Both the position numbers and the translations under genes were made by a program. Source: Trogon surrucura (Eukaryota > Chordata > Aves > Trogoniformes > Trogonidae). From it: DNA of 64,000 bases. Within the stretch, counting starts at the first letter, position 1. Each line of letters begins with the position of its first letter. The DNA lies in assembly GCA_020746105.1 (NCBI GenBank), contig CM036628.1:4660001-4724000 (forward strand). Direction: 5' to 3'. The notes under the pieces were generated by a model, which saw nothing but the letters and a program-made list of their open reading frames with translations, did no database searches and was not told where the DNA came from. Positions 26,401-40,800 of this stretch are shown one piece after another.

Positions 26401-29400
26401 TGTACAGTGTTTGCATCATAACAGTAAAGCATTTCCACAATATTCACTTAAGTTTAATGATTTATAGCAGAAGCTTATTTTGTGTTTGCTCAGAACAAAA
26501 TTCCTCACTGCACAGAGAAAAATAAGTGGAAATTCACCTAACTTCACTTCTTTCTCAGCTAGATAGAAGTGACATCTGTGAAAACTCTGTATGAAGTAAA
26601 GAGTTTTTTGAGATCTGAACAAGACTGAGAAATGTAAATGAAGGAGAATGAAAAGCAGCTCAGATGAAGAGTGGTGAAAGAAGGGAAAGAAAACAGAGAC
26701 AGTAAAAAACCCACAGCAAAATGTGATTGAGACCATCAAAGAGGAGGAAGGAAGCTCGTGAGAATTAATTCAGAATTAATTGTAGGAATGGTTAAAAGCT
26801 GGAGTATGATTTTTGTAGCATGTGTCTTGAATCTGTCAACAAATTGGAGAGATGATGTAGCCAGATGGAAGGACGTCCTGGGAAAGTAATGCAAAAGGTT
26901 GAGCTGACCATAAAAGAGGAATGACTTGCAGATTCAGCCTCTTCCCTGTCCAAAGTATTAGGAAGGACCCTTCTTTTATTACAGGTATTTTATTTTGAAA
27001 TGGAGGAATCTTGATGTTGCAAGATCCTGACTGCACCAAGGAGGAAGTTTGAATAAAACAATACTGGGAATAGATGAAAAACAAAACCCAGTTCTTTGAT
27101 GTGGGATACTAGCTCATGATAAACGAGTTTAAAAGGCAGTGGCTAAATGCTCAGAATTTTCCAGTAGTTTTCAGAAGAAAATGATTATTCATTAAGCTTC
27201 TCATCTGCTCTACAGAATGTCAATTTGAGCAGCCAACACAAAGTGCTGGCAGGAGCAGAGAGTGACAGGAATGTGCCCAGGTGCTTCTTAGGAACAGTTG
27301 GTTGATGCTGATACTTTTCATCGGGTTATGTGGAGGAAGAACAGACTAACCTTGTGGTCCAGTTGCTGGACTGGTGGCAGAGGGTTTAGGTCTAAACAGG
27401 TTTAATATAATAAATAGAAATTCAGTAGAAATTGATAGCTAGTAACTTCAGTGCGTGTAGTCAGGGCAAGCTGGAAGTTTACACTGGGATTTCTTATGGT
27501 TCTTAGGCAAGCTTGGACACTTCCTGCCATTTGAAAAATAAGCAGTGAAACAACTGGTGGAGATAATTCAGATATAAATTTTGTTGTTTCGCTTTATTCT
27601 TTCAGAACAATGATTTATATAGTTAACCGTAAAAGGCTTTTAAAGGCTAGGAAGTGTCTTCCTAAGCACCGGAGTGGGAATGTAAAAGTATTAATAGTGG
27701 AAGTGGATAAATTATGGAAGCATTGTCTGAGCTTTGTGAACTAGAAGCAAAGTTTTTGTAAATCCAAGCGACTTGGAAAGCACTTTCTGACTAAATAGAG
27801 TTCATTCTACTAGAAGTCTGGAGAGAAGGAGCCAAAGTAGGATCCTCAGGATTATTGCAGGTGAAAATAGCTTAAATTGTGAACACTAACAGGCAGCAGA
27901 TAATGGTGTTGTGTGGGTGAATGTCTGAAACTGCACTTCTGAAATCCCAAGCAGATGTCTGCTACTTGCTAGCTGCAGTGGGTGAGAGCTAGGTGTAGGT
28001 TTGGATAACACCTGGACTAAACAGAAGTGGCACATCCTGAAACCTCCAGAGAGTTAAGAGATGTGACACAAAACTGCCAGCTAGGAAGCTGATCACTTGT
28101 CGTGCCTCTGCATACAGAGTAGTTACGACATTTAGGCTCTTGGAGGTTGGAAAAGAAGAAGGTGAAGATCTAGGCTGAAGGAAAGGTCCTGGAAGTGAGA
28201 GTAGATCCTGGAGACCAGAGAGATTTGTGGAGATGAGTGTTGGGGGGTGTCCAGGGAACTGGGCTGCTCATATCAGAGACTGGTAGCTGCAAACCAACGT
28301 GACTTTCTGCCTGAGCTTTCTGGACCAACTGCAATCTCCGTGTGTGGAAGGGACAGGAAGTCCTGGTGGCTGTAGCATTGGGGAGGAGCAAATGAGTGTG
28401 TGTGGAAAATCAAATTAGATAAGAGCTCTAATCTCACAGGCTCAGAGGAACTCTTGTATCCAGATCATTTAGTGGACCATACAATTTCCTTGACAGAATT
28501 AGAAGTCTGATAACTTTCCTTTCCTATAACGTAAATTGATACAGTGTAACTTTCACTTCCTAATAATAAGTAAAATAGTGAAAAAAAACAGTGTTTTCAA
28601 AACGTGGGTGTCCTGAAATATACTGGCCCAGACACTCTGAAGCATACTGGACTGTGAAACCAAATAATTAATAACAGGAAACAGAGGGCACAGTTTTGAT
28701 AGCTTTTTGGTTTGGGTTTTTTTTTAGCTCTATAGACTCAAATTTGAAAAGGATGCGGAATAGTAGAGAATTGCTGGGGAAGACATGCGAAGAATTTAAA
28801 TGGAGAAACTGGCAATTGAATATAACTCTTTTGATAACAGGGGAAAAGTTTCTTGCAGTTCATATCTTTGTGTTTGACAGGTCATGTTACCCAGGAGAAG
28901 CTTTTCGCTTCAGAGTATCTGTGGGTGGAATCATGCGGTTTAGAAGTTGCTGCTGTAATCTTCTCCTCATCAGTTCCTGTGGCAGGTTTTAGGATTCTCA
29001 TGGAAACAGAATAAATTAATGCTCCTCTGTCAAAGCGATTCCTTAAACTTTGGAGAATTTAAGATAGGTTTGTAAAAAAATATAAACAAGGCAACAAAGG
29101 CTCAAGGAAAAGTCTTAAGGTTTATGCTGCAGAAGTACTCTCTGTAAGAGCAAATGAAAAACAGGAGGAGAAAGAAAGACCTTGTGCTGTTTCTCTGAGC
29201 CACTACTGAAGGGACTGAACAGTTAGTGAAATATCAGTAGAGGATTCTGATGTATTAATTAATAAATATTGTTAGCCCGTCTGTCAAGAAAAGACATTTT
29301 GATTTTCTGTGGTAGTTAACGATTTATGTATGAATCTGACCTTTTTCTCACTGCTGCTATTTTTTGAGCTTTGCAGTATGCAAAAAGGAGAAAATGGTTG

Positions 29401-31093
29401 AAGAGCACACATGAGACATTGCATTAATGTATCTGGATATGGTGGGCGTTTGAAATAGATTAATGAGGAATGTACTGTGTACAAACAGCAGTTCACAAAG
29501 GCCTTTGTGTTCAAGTTTGACCTTGTCTGTCTTTGTTCCATTGGAGTATAACACCCAGAAGGGTTTGAGCAATGAGTAGAAGCGCTGCTGCTGTCTTGTT
29601 CTTGCTGCCTGAGATTTGTTGCTAATGGCTTGACTCATTAGAACCCACTTCCACAAAGACGGACTCAGAAAGTCTGCAAAATAAAATAGGCTGCCAACAG
29701 CTACCCAGGTGTACATAGATCAAAATACTAAGTACCAACAGGCAGCTACAGTTTGTTTTACCCACCTACTGCTGTATTTCCCTGAGGTCTCTCAAAGCTG
29801 ACTCTGGAACATACTGAAGTGATTTAAACTAACATGCTTGCATCAAAGGATCTCTCTTATCCCCCGCTAATTGATGCTGCTGTGATTACAAAGCTTTACG
29901 TTTAGTGATAAGTGAACTGCCCTTTTCTAGATCTTCATTTTATTATATTAAACGTGATATTTCATGTATCATTAGCACAACTCTTTAGCATCATTCGTTC
30001 TCTGAAGTCCGTTGTACTGAAAATTACTGAAAAAAGGTACTTTGATGTGCATTCCTGTGCACCAATCACTCATGTACAGTCTACTGACCTGAGAATCTGG
30101 ACCCATGTCATTCAACTGCCTTTCATATTCCTGCGGATTATCAGTTTGCCTTTGCACCATTTGTTTATCGGAACGCATAGGACATTTTGCAGAGTGCTGA
30201 ATTTTTGCAGCAGGTTTTTCAGGGCTTCCCTAATCCTTGCTCTTTGAGGCCATCCCGTTATATTATTTATTTGCAAAACTATTTACAACAACAAATTCTG
30301 TAATTGGATTTAAGTAATTGCAGTGCAAGGGGGTACCCTGAACAGCAAGGAATCAGTCAGATCAGAGTTTTACCTCTTGAAGAAACCTAGCTTAATTTAA
30401 GCACTGTGTCTGGATGCTACAAGATATTTTCTTCTATCTATATAGTGTGAGACGACTCTTACTAATTTTTATGTCTAAGCAAAAACACAGTGGAAGAAAG
30501 TAAACAGCATAAACTCAAGCACTTCTGCCTGATGGTGCATTTTCTATCTCAATGTATTGTGTATAAAACTAGAAGTACTCCACGCTATGCTCTTTTTAAA
30601 GAATCCCCAGAACAGTAACATACGTATACATTCATAATTTTAAGTCTTTAAAGGCATGATAAATTTAAATTACAAGACGTTAACCTTCAATGCACATTTA
30701 AGAGAAAGAATGGTACAAATAAAACAGTAATACAAGGTGATTACCATAAAAAATTGTTTGCCATATTTTAAAAAACTACTAAGGCCAGCACTGCTGAAAT
30801 GTTAATTCAAGGAGAGGGAAAGCCCATGGAAAAGCCTTTATAGGAACACTGGAAAATGGGACAAAAGGACCTGGAGAAAATATGGGTCATTACTGTCCTA
30901 GACAAGGAACTTAACTGTCTATTTGTCTTTAGAAGCAGTACATTTACAGGTGAGACACCCTATCAGTATTTATCACTAGGGAAGCAGGGTGATAGGGCCA
31001 GGGAGGAAAAGGTGATTTTTTTCTGTCAAAACAGTGGAGAAGAATAAAGACAGTGAAAGAGGCTGTGGAGCTGCATGGCTGGAGGTGGTTCTT

Positions 31094-31140
31094 CTTATTA
31101 TTATTATTATTTTTATTATTATTAACTGTTATTATTATTT
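31094..31140. repeat. imperfect ATT microsatellite
   Basis: About fifteen TTA/ATT units interrupted by 'ttttt' and 'aactg'. Confidence 0.9.
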
Positions 31141-34100
31141 AGGAAGACCAGTTTCTGTGATGGGACATACTTGGAATTAGCCAGATAAGAAGTCAGGAGA
31201 ACAATCTAACTGTGTAATCCGATTATCATGGATAGAAAGGAAAGAGAGTGGTAGGTGTGAGGTAGGTGAGGTTGAAAGTTTTAAGTGTAAGACAAGCACT
31301 ACTATTTCAAAGCAAAATAAAAGGAGGCCCAGCAAAAGGAATGAGTTGAGAATTATTAAGAAAATCGAGCTTGTAAATAAAAAGTGAATGAACCAAAGAA
31401 GAGTGAAGTTGTATTTTGATAGAATTTTAGGGTTGAGTTGGGTCTGGGAGTTAGTGGATTTGCATGACTCCAGGGTCTATCTTTGTTTGCTAATATTGGG
31501 GAAATACTTCTGTTCTTTTAAAAAAAAAGGTTCTAGATCTATTCCATACAAAACAACTGCATTTGTAAGAAAACCAAAAAAAAGACAGCATCTTTGTAAA
31601 CTAACAATGGGATTAATTTCTATTCTAGAGATGAGAACTGAGAGCGACAGTCACAAAATCATAGCTTGCTTTTACTATTGCATGCACGGTATAAACTGTC
31701 AGCTGCAGGCAGCTGTAATACCAAGTGATTCATGAATTTTTTACTTTCATTAATAATTTTCAATGTGTTTATACTTGTGCATAAGTTCCAGTCTTCCTCA
31801 GGTGGAGCAACTGAACTGGACAGCAGGAAAGAAATGCTCAGATGTATTTTGAAAAATTGTTAGGAATTAAAAATCTGCCAGAAATCCATAGGATACTAAC
31901 TGAGCAGAAGTTAAATTAGAATGTATGCTCTCATAAAAGTGTCAAAGGGATCATTCACTGTAATAATGTGTAACAAGTTCAATTGTTATTACAGTGGTGA
32001 TGTTTTTTTTGGTGAAATATTAAGAGGGGAACATTGACCAGATAATGTAAATAATTATAAGTTAGTGCTTCTGTTTAAATTAATATTGTAACGTAGAATC
32101 AGTTTATACATTAAAAAAACCTCATATGTCTAAGATTTTGTAAACACGTATTACACGTTCAATTCACTACAATTCCTCGTCATGTTTTTAAAGTGTACTT
32201 GGATAGTTCTGTGGATCAGTGAAAACATTTGAAAGTAGGATAAATGTTGGCTACCCTGGTACTGGTAATATCTAACCTAAAATAGTAAGAACTTTTCATA
32301 AAAGATATCAGATTGCTGAGTAATTAAATGCACACAAACACAGTTAGTTGGAAAGTCTTCTCACAGCAGCATCCATGAGGCCCTATAAAAAGGGAAAACG
32401 TCCCCTATTATCAGAGAGCCAGGCTTCAACTCCCATTTTTGTAGATATGTGTGTATATATGTAACTCATCGAAGAATTTCTGAATTCTGTCTGCATGGTC
32501 TGATACGTTTATAGAGTTGTTAGGAAAGGAGCTTTTTAGCAGCTAAAGCTGCATATTGTTTCGAAGGTCCGAGACCCTACTTTTAGAATTATGTGCTTGG
32601 AAGTGGAAGGAACACGTATTTGTCAATTCGGAATCATTTTCTCTGTGAATCAGGCTCAGAATTGTCAATCTGAGTCACAAGTAGAAGGTGGAATAAAGTT
32701 GATCTGCCTACAGAGGAACTGTTTGCCTGAAGAGAAATGCTGGTGAACGTTCAGGAACTTAAAACTAGGTGAAACATTAAATAATAAGTCTCACCACTTA
32801 CTTGTGCTAAACATCATAAAATAAGATTCCAGGGCTTCTTGCTGTGCAGCCTCTGCAGGCATCTGCTGCAAGGCATATATATGGAGTGCAGTCATGACTC
32901 AGAAAATGACAAAACTAACCTCTTTTTTTTTTTCAGATACAGCCTTCACTGACTTTATAAGCAGGAATTAAATGACTGTCTTGCCACTGATGTGCCTCTG
33001 CTGCAGTTAAACTTAGGAGAAAGTTTTCAGATTCCTGTCTAAAAATGGCATATATTTAAGTGCCAGTCTCTTCTGGAACCTTTAGGAAGAGGGAGCTTGG
33101 CCATATGAAAAAAACCAAAGTTTCCTTGAATTAATTAAGGGGCAATTTGAGTATTTTTTTGACTGCAAATAATGCTGTTAGAGAGTGGGCAGTAGAAGAT
33201 TCTTTGAGAAGTTCCCAAAGCACTGGTTAGGCTTTGCGAGTTTTGTAAAATAGTTCAGAAAACCAAAGAGGGGAAAAAAGCAGAAAAAAATAACTCACTA
33301 AACAAATCTCACTGAAAAAAAGAGTCCAGTTGCTGGAGATATTTGGCATAAGGTTATTTTCTCTTCCAGATAAGGAGAGTGAAGGCAACAAAATTGAAAA
33401 AAGCCCACTTGATATTCAATGAAACTTTGCCACAGAAATCAGAGATACAAAAAAGAACAGATGTCATCAAGTGACTCTTAGATAAATTAAAGCTGGGAAG
33501 AAACCCACAACAAACAAACCATTTATTTAAGTGATAGCAATTATTGGTAGTCACCGAAATAAGTCATCCAATGATATGATATAATGTCCTTAATTTAGAG
33601 TCTTTAAAATGAACAAAAGTTTGGATAAACTAAAACTTGTAGTGAGACCAATGTGTAAATATTTCACAGAAAAATTATATCTCACTGGGGAAAGCCTTCC
33701 ACTTGATTTTGAATGTAAAAACAGCTTTTTTTTTTCCTTTTCTGATGACAGATAACAGAAACTCAGATCCATCTTCTAACTGGATAAGATTTCTTCGAAG
33801 TTTACTGCAAAATATTCTCTATCTCAGAATTCAATGAAAATCTATTCATGTAACTGTGTTAAAAAATTGAGACGTTGGATCATACTTTCTTCATTAATTT
33901 ATGAGGACAATTAAAAGGAAGAAGTGCATTATTAACAGCAAGATTAATGTTTAAAAGGCATAAAAGATCCATAAGGTCTCTGTTTCTGATCAGATGGAGA
34001 ATGTGCTAGTAAATGCTAGATAACTGTGGGAAAGATGGTGTACCATTTGCAAGTACTTTGCAGCAGAATGAAAGGAACTGCCTGTGCAGTATAAAAAGAA

Positions 34101-36670
34101 ATGTTCAGTTCATTTAAGTGTACTGTGTTTCCCAAAGCTTGAAAATTGGGATATTTTGCATTGCAAACTCAAGAAGGGGCCAAGCAAAGTATTGTTTGAC
34201 CTTTAAAGATAATATCACATGAATCAGGAAAGCCCTTCAGCATATAATTTTGACAATTTTCCTTTTGCCAATACCAAAGCAGCTTGTGAGTTTCCCTGAC
34301 CCTTCCTGAAATCACAAACTGTAACATCCCAGCATGGTGCTTTAGAGTGGAATATGTAGACAAATATAGATTATAAATCTGTGTAGAAAAATATGTAAGC
34401 TGACATTCTTAGTACAGGCTCAGGAAAATGAATTGTGATCCAGACTGAGTTTCTTCATTGAGTTGGTTGTGGTTTTTTCATTAATTTGTTTTTCTTGTGG
34501 TGCATACGGGGCAAGTGAATGAAACAGGAATATCTATTGCCCCAAACCCCGCAGTGCCCAGCTTACATTCATGTTAAATATGTTCACAGTAAATACAGGA
34601 CATGACAAAATTTGTAAAACTCACACTATTGTTTATGCAAGACATTTCTTGTTATTTCTGTCCTGAATGAAAATTTTCGTATGGTTTTATACGTGGATAA
34701 TTCTTCCTTAGAACTCCAGGCATTGAAGGGCAGAGACATCTTGAATTGAGAACCACGCCAAATCCAAATCCTTTATTTATAGCCACACATAGTAAAGCAG
34801 TTGGAAAGTGTGAAGTATGTTGTATTGGACTAAGAGCAGTATGGAAGAACAGATTGAGAACTCAAACTCATCAGTAGTTATTTAACTTTGAGTAAGAACC
34901 AACACATGAAGCCTGCACCACAGAAATCTCTTCTGCTGCTGACAAGTTCCTCAGCATGGCATTCTGTTTTCCTATAAAAAGATAGGTGGAGAAGGGTGAT
35001 ATCTTTTACCAGATTATCCCAATTAAGAATTTATGATTAACTTAGAGATAGCTGGGTGAAATATCACAATAGAAATGGTGAATAGAATTATAACTGGAGA
35101 TAGACAGGTGTGGGATTATTCAGGGAAACAATGTTCCAACTGAGTAGAAAATATTACCTGCACTACTTGAAAAATTATGTACAAATTGCCAAGTTAGTCT
35201 TAAATAAATTCATAAGGAGATGTGATTTTTGATCTTCAGTCAAAATCCAGTGAATTAAAGACTATTGGAGTTTAGAGATGTCAGGTAAGGATGTCAGGTA
35301 CATTAGCCAAAAGCTTCAGTGCTGAATATTACCAATGTTTCAAGGAACTTCGTGCATTTGAAGTGCTGCAGTTTTTACATATCTGTTCATATCCATAAGA
35401 ATTTTAATCTAAATGGATTAGAGTAGATTGTGATTGTCATTTGTGGCTTTTTAGGGAAGAAAGAAACAGGCTTCCTTCCTCTTTTGGCACTAAATTAAAA
35501 TACGTTTCTTCCATTAAGCCGAGTAATCCATATTTTAACACCTGCATGAGCAAACAGGTATGCACATAGGGCAGATCTCCACTGTACTGTTTGGCCAACA
35601 AGAGGGTAAAAACTCAGCCAAACCGGTTATTCTGGCAAAATCAGCACAGAGATATGCACTACATCAGAAGTGTCTGTTCTTGTAGATAGGTTTTATTTAT
35701 CTATATATGTTATAACAGCACAATCTGTTCCTTTCCCACTGTCAAGGAAACACATAAAATGGCAATATTAATTCATCTGGTTACTCTAAAAGATTACAAA
35801 CTTTGCCTATTCTTTTCTTGGCAGAAATACAGGTACTACATTGCTGTCTTTTCATGATGGAGTTGTTCTCATGTAGTAAGACGGTATCTATTCTTTCAGC
35901 CTTTAATGATTGTTAGAAATGTGAGGATGAGGGAGAACAATTCTCTTTCCTTGGGTTTAATGCTCATTTTTAATCAGACTATGCTAATCTCGAAGTCAAG
36001 GCTAAAATTAGCTTGTGTCCAGCCCACATATCATGCGAATGGGGTGCTGGCAGTATGGTTTGGAACCAGTGGTACACACACAACTTCTGTGGCCTCTGAT
36101 CTCTTGTCTACATTGCCTTAACACTTCCTTGGCAACCTCCCTTTTTCCTTGGATTACACGTGGTATGACTGAACAAGATCTAAACCCACGTTCCTTAGTT
36201 AGTAAGTGCCTTAAAAATACTGCCACAACATGTTAGTTTAAGGACTGCTGTATTTTTTTCCAGATATCTGTGGGCTTTAGCAGTATGCTCTCCATTTGTA
36301 TCGGTAGTAACTGGAGGCTGTGTAGCTGAATCTCTTTAATTATCTTTAACTTAATTTTGACGTTTTCTGGTCTCATACTCTCTCCTCTTCTGATTCTGCT
36401 GTAAAAACGTAAATAAGTACTTGGGGAAAAGTAGTAAATAGTAGATAGTATCCATTCTACACTGATGAGTGCAGTAGGTGGTAGTATATTTTCATAATGG
36501 CCTGTACAGATTTCATATCCATAAACAGATCTTTAAATTACCAAACAAAAGCTAATTTCATAACTTAACATATGAAGACTACGAACGCCCACATTCAAGT
36601 TGTGAATTTGGTAGGGATAGCTTTTCTTTATCTCTCTTGGCAGAAACATTGTTGCAAAGAATACATGCCC

Positions 36671-36699
36671 AAAAAAGGGAAAAAAAAAGGAAAAAAAAG
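36671..36699. repeat. A-rich simple repeat
   Basis: Three A runs of six to eight bases separated by 'ggg' and 'gg'. Confidence 0.8.
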
Positions 36700-37448
36700 A
36701 TATAAGCAAACTATACACTGTTACTATGGTTATCATCGTTTTAATGGAACCATTTGAAGCATATTTGTCCTTGACATTTTGAAAGTGAAGTTCAGTCACT
36801 TGTGCAGAAGGGAATAGCAATGTATGCATTCATCCTGATTTAAAAGAATAATGTTCTGCTGTAATTTTTTTAAAAACTATGCATAGCCGTGAATTCAAAT
36901 CCTTTTTTTTTTTCCCAAGAATTTATTTACCTTCCCATGCTACTTTTCAAAATAAACATGAAATCCATCATCAAAATCAAGCTGTTTCATTGCCCAAGTT
37001 TGTATTGCTAATAATGACAAAGAAAGAAACAAAGGAAAAAACACAGAACTGTAGAGAAGACAAATTCTCCAGCTCTGCTTTTCATTTAATGCTTCTCTAA
37101 TAGGACATAAGTTTTACAAAATGCGTTGTTTTTAACTGGTGATAAATCATCTTGGAAGTTCACAACCACTTAGCGCATCCAAACTGCTATTAAGCTTCCT
37201 TCAATGCATCCGCAACCAAGAGCATCTGTGTTTGGTAAATGTTGTTTACAGGCTCTTCTTTGAGAGCTCCCTGTTGAAAAACAGTATGTGCTGATGCAGG
37301 CAGATGTTGCAGTATCGGCTGCTTCATGTGTCAAAAGCCAGCCTCAATTCCTCCAGACCTGAACGACTGCTACGCTAATTATTGCAATTACTAAAAGTGC
37401 GTGGTAGCAATTGTAATAATTTAATGCATCACAGCACTGAAACGTAAT

Positions 37449-37878
37449 GTGTGTGCATTGGGTTTGCATGGAAAGGTTTTGGTAGAGGTGGGGCTACAGA
37501 GGTGGCTTCTGTGAGAAGCTGCTGCAAGCTTCCCCGTGTCCAACAGAGTCAATGCCAGCTGGCTCCCAGATGGCCCCACCACTGGCCAAGGCCGAGCCCA
37601 CCAGCAACGTTGGTAGCACCTCTGGGATAACGTATTTAAGAAGGGGGGAAAAAAACTAGCCAGAGAGAGGAATGAGAACATGAGAGAGAAACAAGTCTGC
37701 AGACACCGAGGTCAGTGAAGAAGGAGGGAGATGAGGTGCTCCAGGTGCCAGAGCAGAGATTCCCCTGCAGCCTGTGATGAAGACCATGGTGAGGCAGGCT
37801 GTCCACCTGCAGCCCATGGAGGACCCCACGCCAGAGCAGGTAGATGTATCTGAAGGAGGTGGTGACCCCATGGGAAGG
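37449..37878 (+). mobile_element. LTR-like repeat, probably avian ERVL-type, fossil copy B
   Basis: This is the better-preserved relative of copy A, in the same orientation 14.5 kb away. It starts near 'tgtgtgcattgggtttgc', has 'ggcttctgtgagaagctgct', 'tatttaagaaggggg' as TATA-like core, 'tctgcagacaccgaggtcag' and the purine-rich and GGAG-containing 3' part. It is shorter at its 3' side than copy A. No internal retroviral genes adjoin. Family assignment is by memory and tentative. Confidence 0.6.
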
Positions 37879-40800
37879 AAATCTGTAGCTAAACTTTATA
37901 AGCTTTGTTAAGATACTGGAAGATCTGAGGTGTTCAAGGGAAAGACTGACTGCAAATGGCAGTGATAACTGGTTCTCTCTAGAGGCAAAATTTAGAAAAT
38001 AGTTTCTGTAGCTCACTTATGGACAGGGATAGAAAATCAAGACTTGGGAACTTCTGTGACCGATCTTTATCCCCTACGCCCCAGCCGAAAACAATCGAAA
38101 GACTGCAGTTTCCATTTTAACTTTTTAAAAAAAGACCATAATTTTACCACATTTTACAAGAAAGTGGCCTCACAAAATTGTTTCAGTTTTTTTAAAATTT
38201 AACTTAAGCATTTTGACAGTGGCAAATTTTTGCTTGAATGTTTTTTGAATCAAACAATATTTCAGGTGGGAGGAAATGCAGTTTAAGAAATTCTTGCATG
38301 ACACTGATTCCAGTTGAAATGTGAACTGGAAACATGGGTGCACACAAAAAATTGGTAATCCTGTGTCTCAATATCTGTAACAGGTTTTAATCTTAGGATG
38401 CTTAAGACTTTTGCCATTATTTTTATTTTATCCTATCTTTGTGCAGTGATTTGGCATCATACTTTGGGGGATTTGTAGGCTGTCTATTAATAGGTAATAA
38501 TTTAATGAAATAAAAAAAAAGGCTGAGCTGCTAGGTATTTTCTCACAGTGGAAAATAAAGTAATTTTTGATATGTTCATCATCACTTGTCATTGTCTACT
38601 AAAATTTAGAAGTATACTAATTATTTACTCTGGACTCTCAGAGGATCCTGCTTTCAATCAGACTCTCAAAGTGCAATAATAATATCGCACAACTGCACTG
38701 TCAATTGGAACATCAATGATGTGGTTTTCTTCAAAGATGGAAATTGAAGTGCATTCTGCCCTCTGTTCTTCTCCCTGTTTCCACTCCTTTCTTATCAAGT
38801 AACTGTTTATTCTGTTGTGTAGTTCTTTTGCCCAGGGGAAACCTAGAGGGAATGGAAGCCAAAACCAAAACTCCTGTATCACAGACATTTATTTTATGTA
38901 AGGCTCTTCAGAAATGTAAAACCATTGAATTTTTTCTCCACTGTCATGTTGGAAGACACTTCCAGACCTCATTTTTGTTAGAAACTGCCTTCTGGTTTTG
39001 TGGCACACATGGTGAATTCCTTTGCTCTTTGTTCTAGTGCATGTATTTTTACATCCAGCCACAATGAAGGACTGTTTCATTCCTTCAGTATAAAGCCCTG
39101 AAAGACACATGGCTTGCTCTCTTGCCATCATTTTACAGTGGTCAGAGAATAGATCCTGGAAAAAAAGTAATTACAAAGCTAGTGACTGACCTTGTTTTTT
39201 CTTAGAGAAAGTCCCTTCTCAGCATTGATGAGAACTACGAGTAGTCCATGAAAATGGCTTAGTTTAGCATTTGCAACATGTAGGACCCTTCACAAAGTAC
39301 TGAAAATCAAAGTTCTAGCAGTGCTTGCTGCAGATTATTTTCCTTTGTTGAAACACATCCTCTGGCCCACAAACAGTGGTGTGCCCACTTAATGGATAGG
39401 AATTGGAAGGGAGAAGGGATTCTAGAAAGAAGTCCTGCAAAAAATTCTAGCAAGACCTGCCTGCAGTTAATTTAACCTTTGTCTTTACCTCAACCCATGA
39501 GTTTTCTCACTTTTACCCATCTGATTCTCTCCTCTATTCTATTGGGAGTGAGGGAGCAGCTGTGGAGTGCTGGGCTTAAACCATGACACCATTCTAGATG
39601 TAAATTAGTTTCACTGGAACACGTACAAAGGATGAAATTCAGATCTGTAGATCCCTGATGGCTCCTTGTGTGTAAGCATTAATGCTCTTAAAGGATACAG
39701 GGACTACTTCAGATAGCCTGCATGATGGAAATCTCCTTCTGCAGAGGTTATGGTCCTGGTCGCAGATACTGCAGTATTTTATTAACTTTTTATCAGACTC
39801 CAGCACATATGTGGCTAAACAAATTGTGATTTCTCAGAAGCAAGAAGTTCTCGGTGATGATCATAACAAACAGTCTGGAGAGATGTGTCTTAAGACTTCC
39901 AATCGAGTCCTTAAATGAAAAGAAGTTCAGAAATCCCAGGAGTGGAGATTCTATTTAATAGTTTTATAAATTATAATGTATATATAAAACTTTCATAAAA
40001 GGCTGAATTGGCATCCACATGGCCTCTATTCTATTTCAGCTTTTCATGAAACCACACAAAATTTCCTACTGAAATTAAATCAAAGCTTGATTATTTTTAT
40101 TTTAAATGATATCCACACTGAACAAACTGGCACAGTTTGTGAATTTAAAGCCTTAACAAAAAGTACTATTACCATGTCATCTGATTTCTCCCTGAGACTG
40201 CCGTGCAAGAAGCAGAGAGGAGACACAACAGAGAATGAAGTGCGAGGGTCCCTGAGCAAATACAGGCTTTGGTTGGGCATAGGATGTTCCAAATATTACA
40301 CTGGAAGCATTAGGGAGACCAAAGTCATCTAGAATGCTGCAAGCCCTAGGCTTGAAATAAAGGCATGAGAAGTGAAACAGGTTGGTACGTGGATAATTTT
40401 TACTGCAGATTCCAAGAAAAAGATGGTTTTGTACAGTGCTTTCAGTCATTCTCACAGAGTATTCATTTATTCTTACTACCGTACGGAAGCAAAGGTGAAA
40501 GAGAGCAGATACGCAGCGCAGGATGCACATGTGAGGAGTTCTGCCGTGACAGAGGATTTAAGATGCCACTCCAGTGTATTGGCTGTACTGCCTGAACTGC
40601 AGCATCTCTTTCAGTCAGCTGCGCTGGGATCAGACTTTAACAGATACCTGTGCAGAGAGCTGGAGCTTTAAATTTCTGCCTCTTAGGATGACAGTGAGTG
40701 CAGGGAGCCCGTGACCCTTTTTATTAAAAGAGGAACTCACAGATACCATCACTCCATGCAAGAAATTCTCTGTTGGAGGGAGGCTGCATTAAAAAGCATC

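Larger units (their letters stand above)
23437..37448. other. 14-kb gene-poor stretch between the two LTR-like repeats
   Basis: AT-rich sequence with no supportable gene. It contains an ATT microsatellite (31,094-31,140) and A-rich tracts (36,671-36,699). Open frames reach at most about 120 codons, occur on both strands and resemble nothing known to me. No retroviral gag, pol or env resemblance was seen, so the flanking LTR-like repeats are not ends of one provirus. Confidence 0.45.

Noticed and set aside
22893-37878. A complete provirus bounded by the two LTR-like repeats
   Set aside because: The two copies are too different and no retroviral coding resemblance lies between them.
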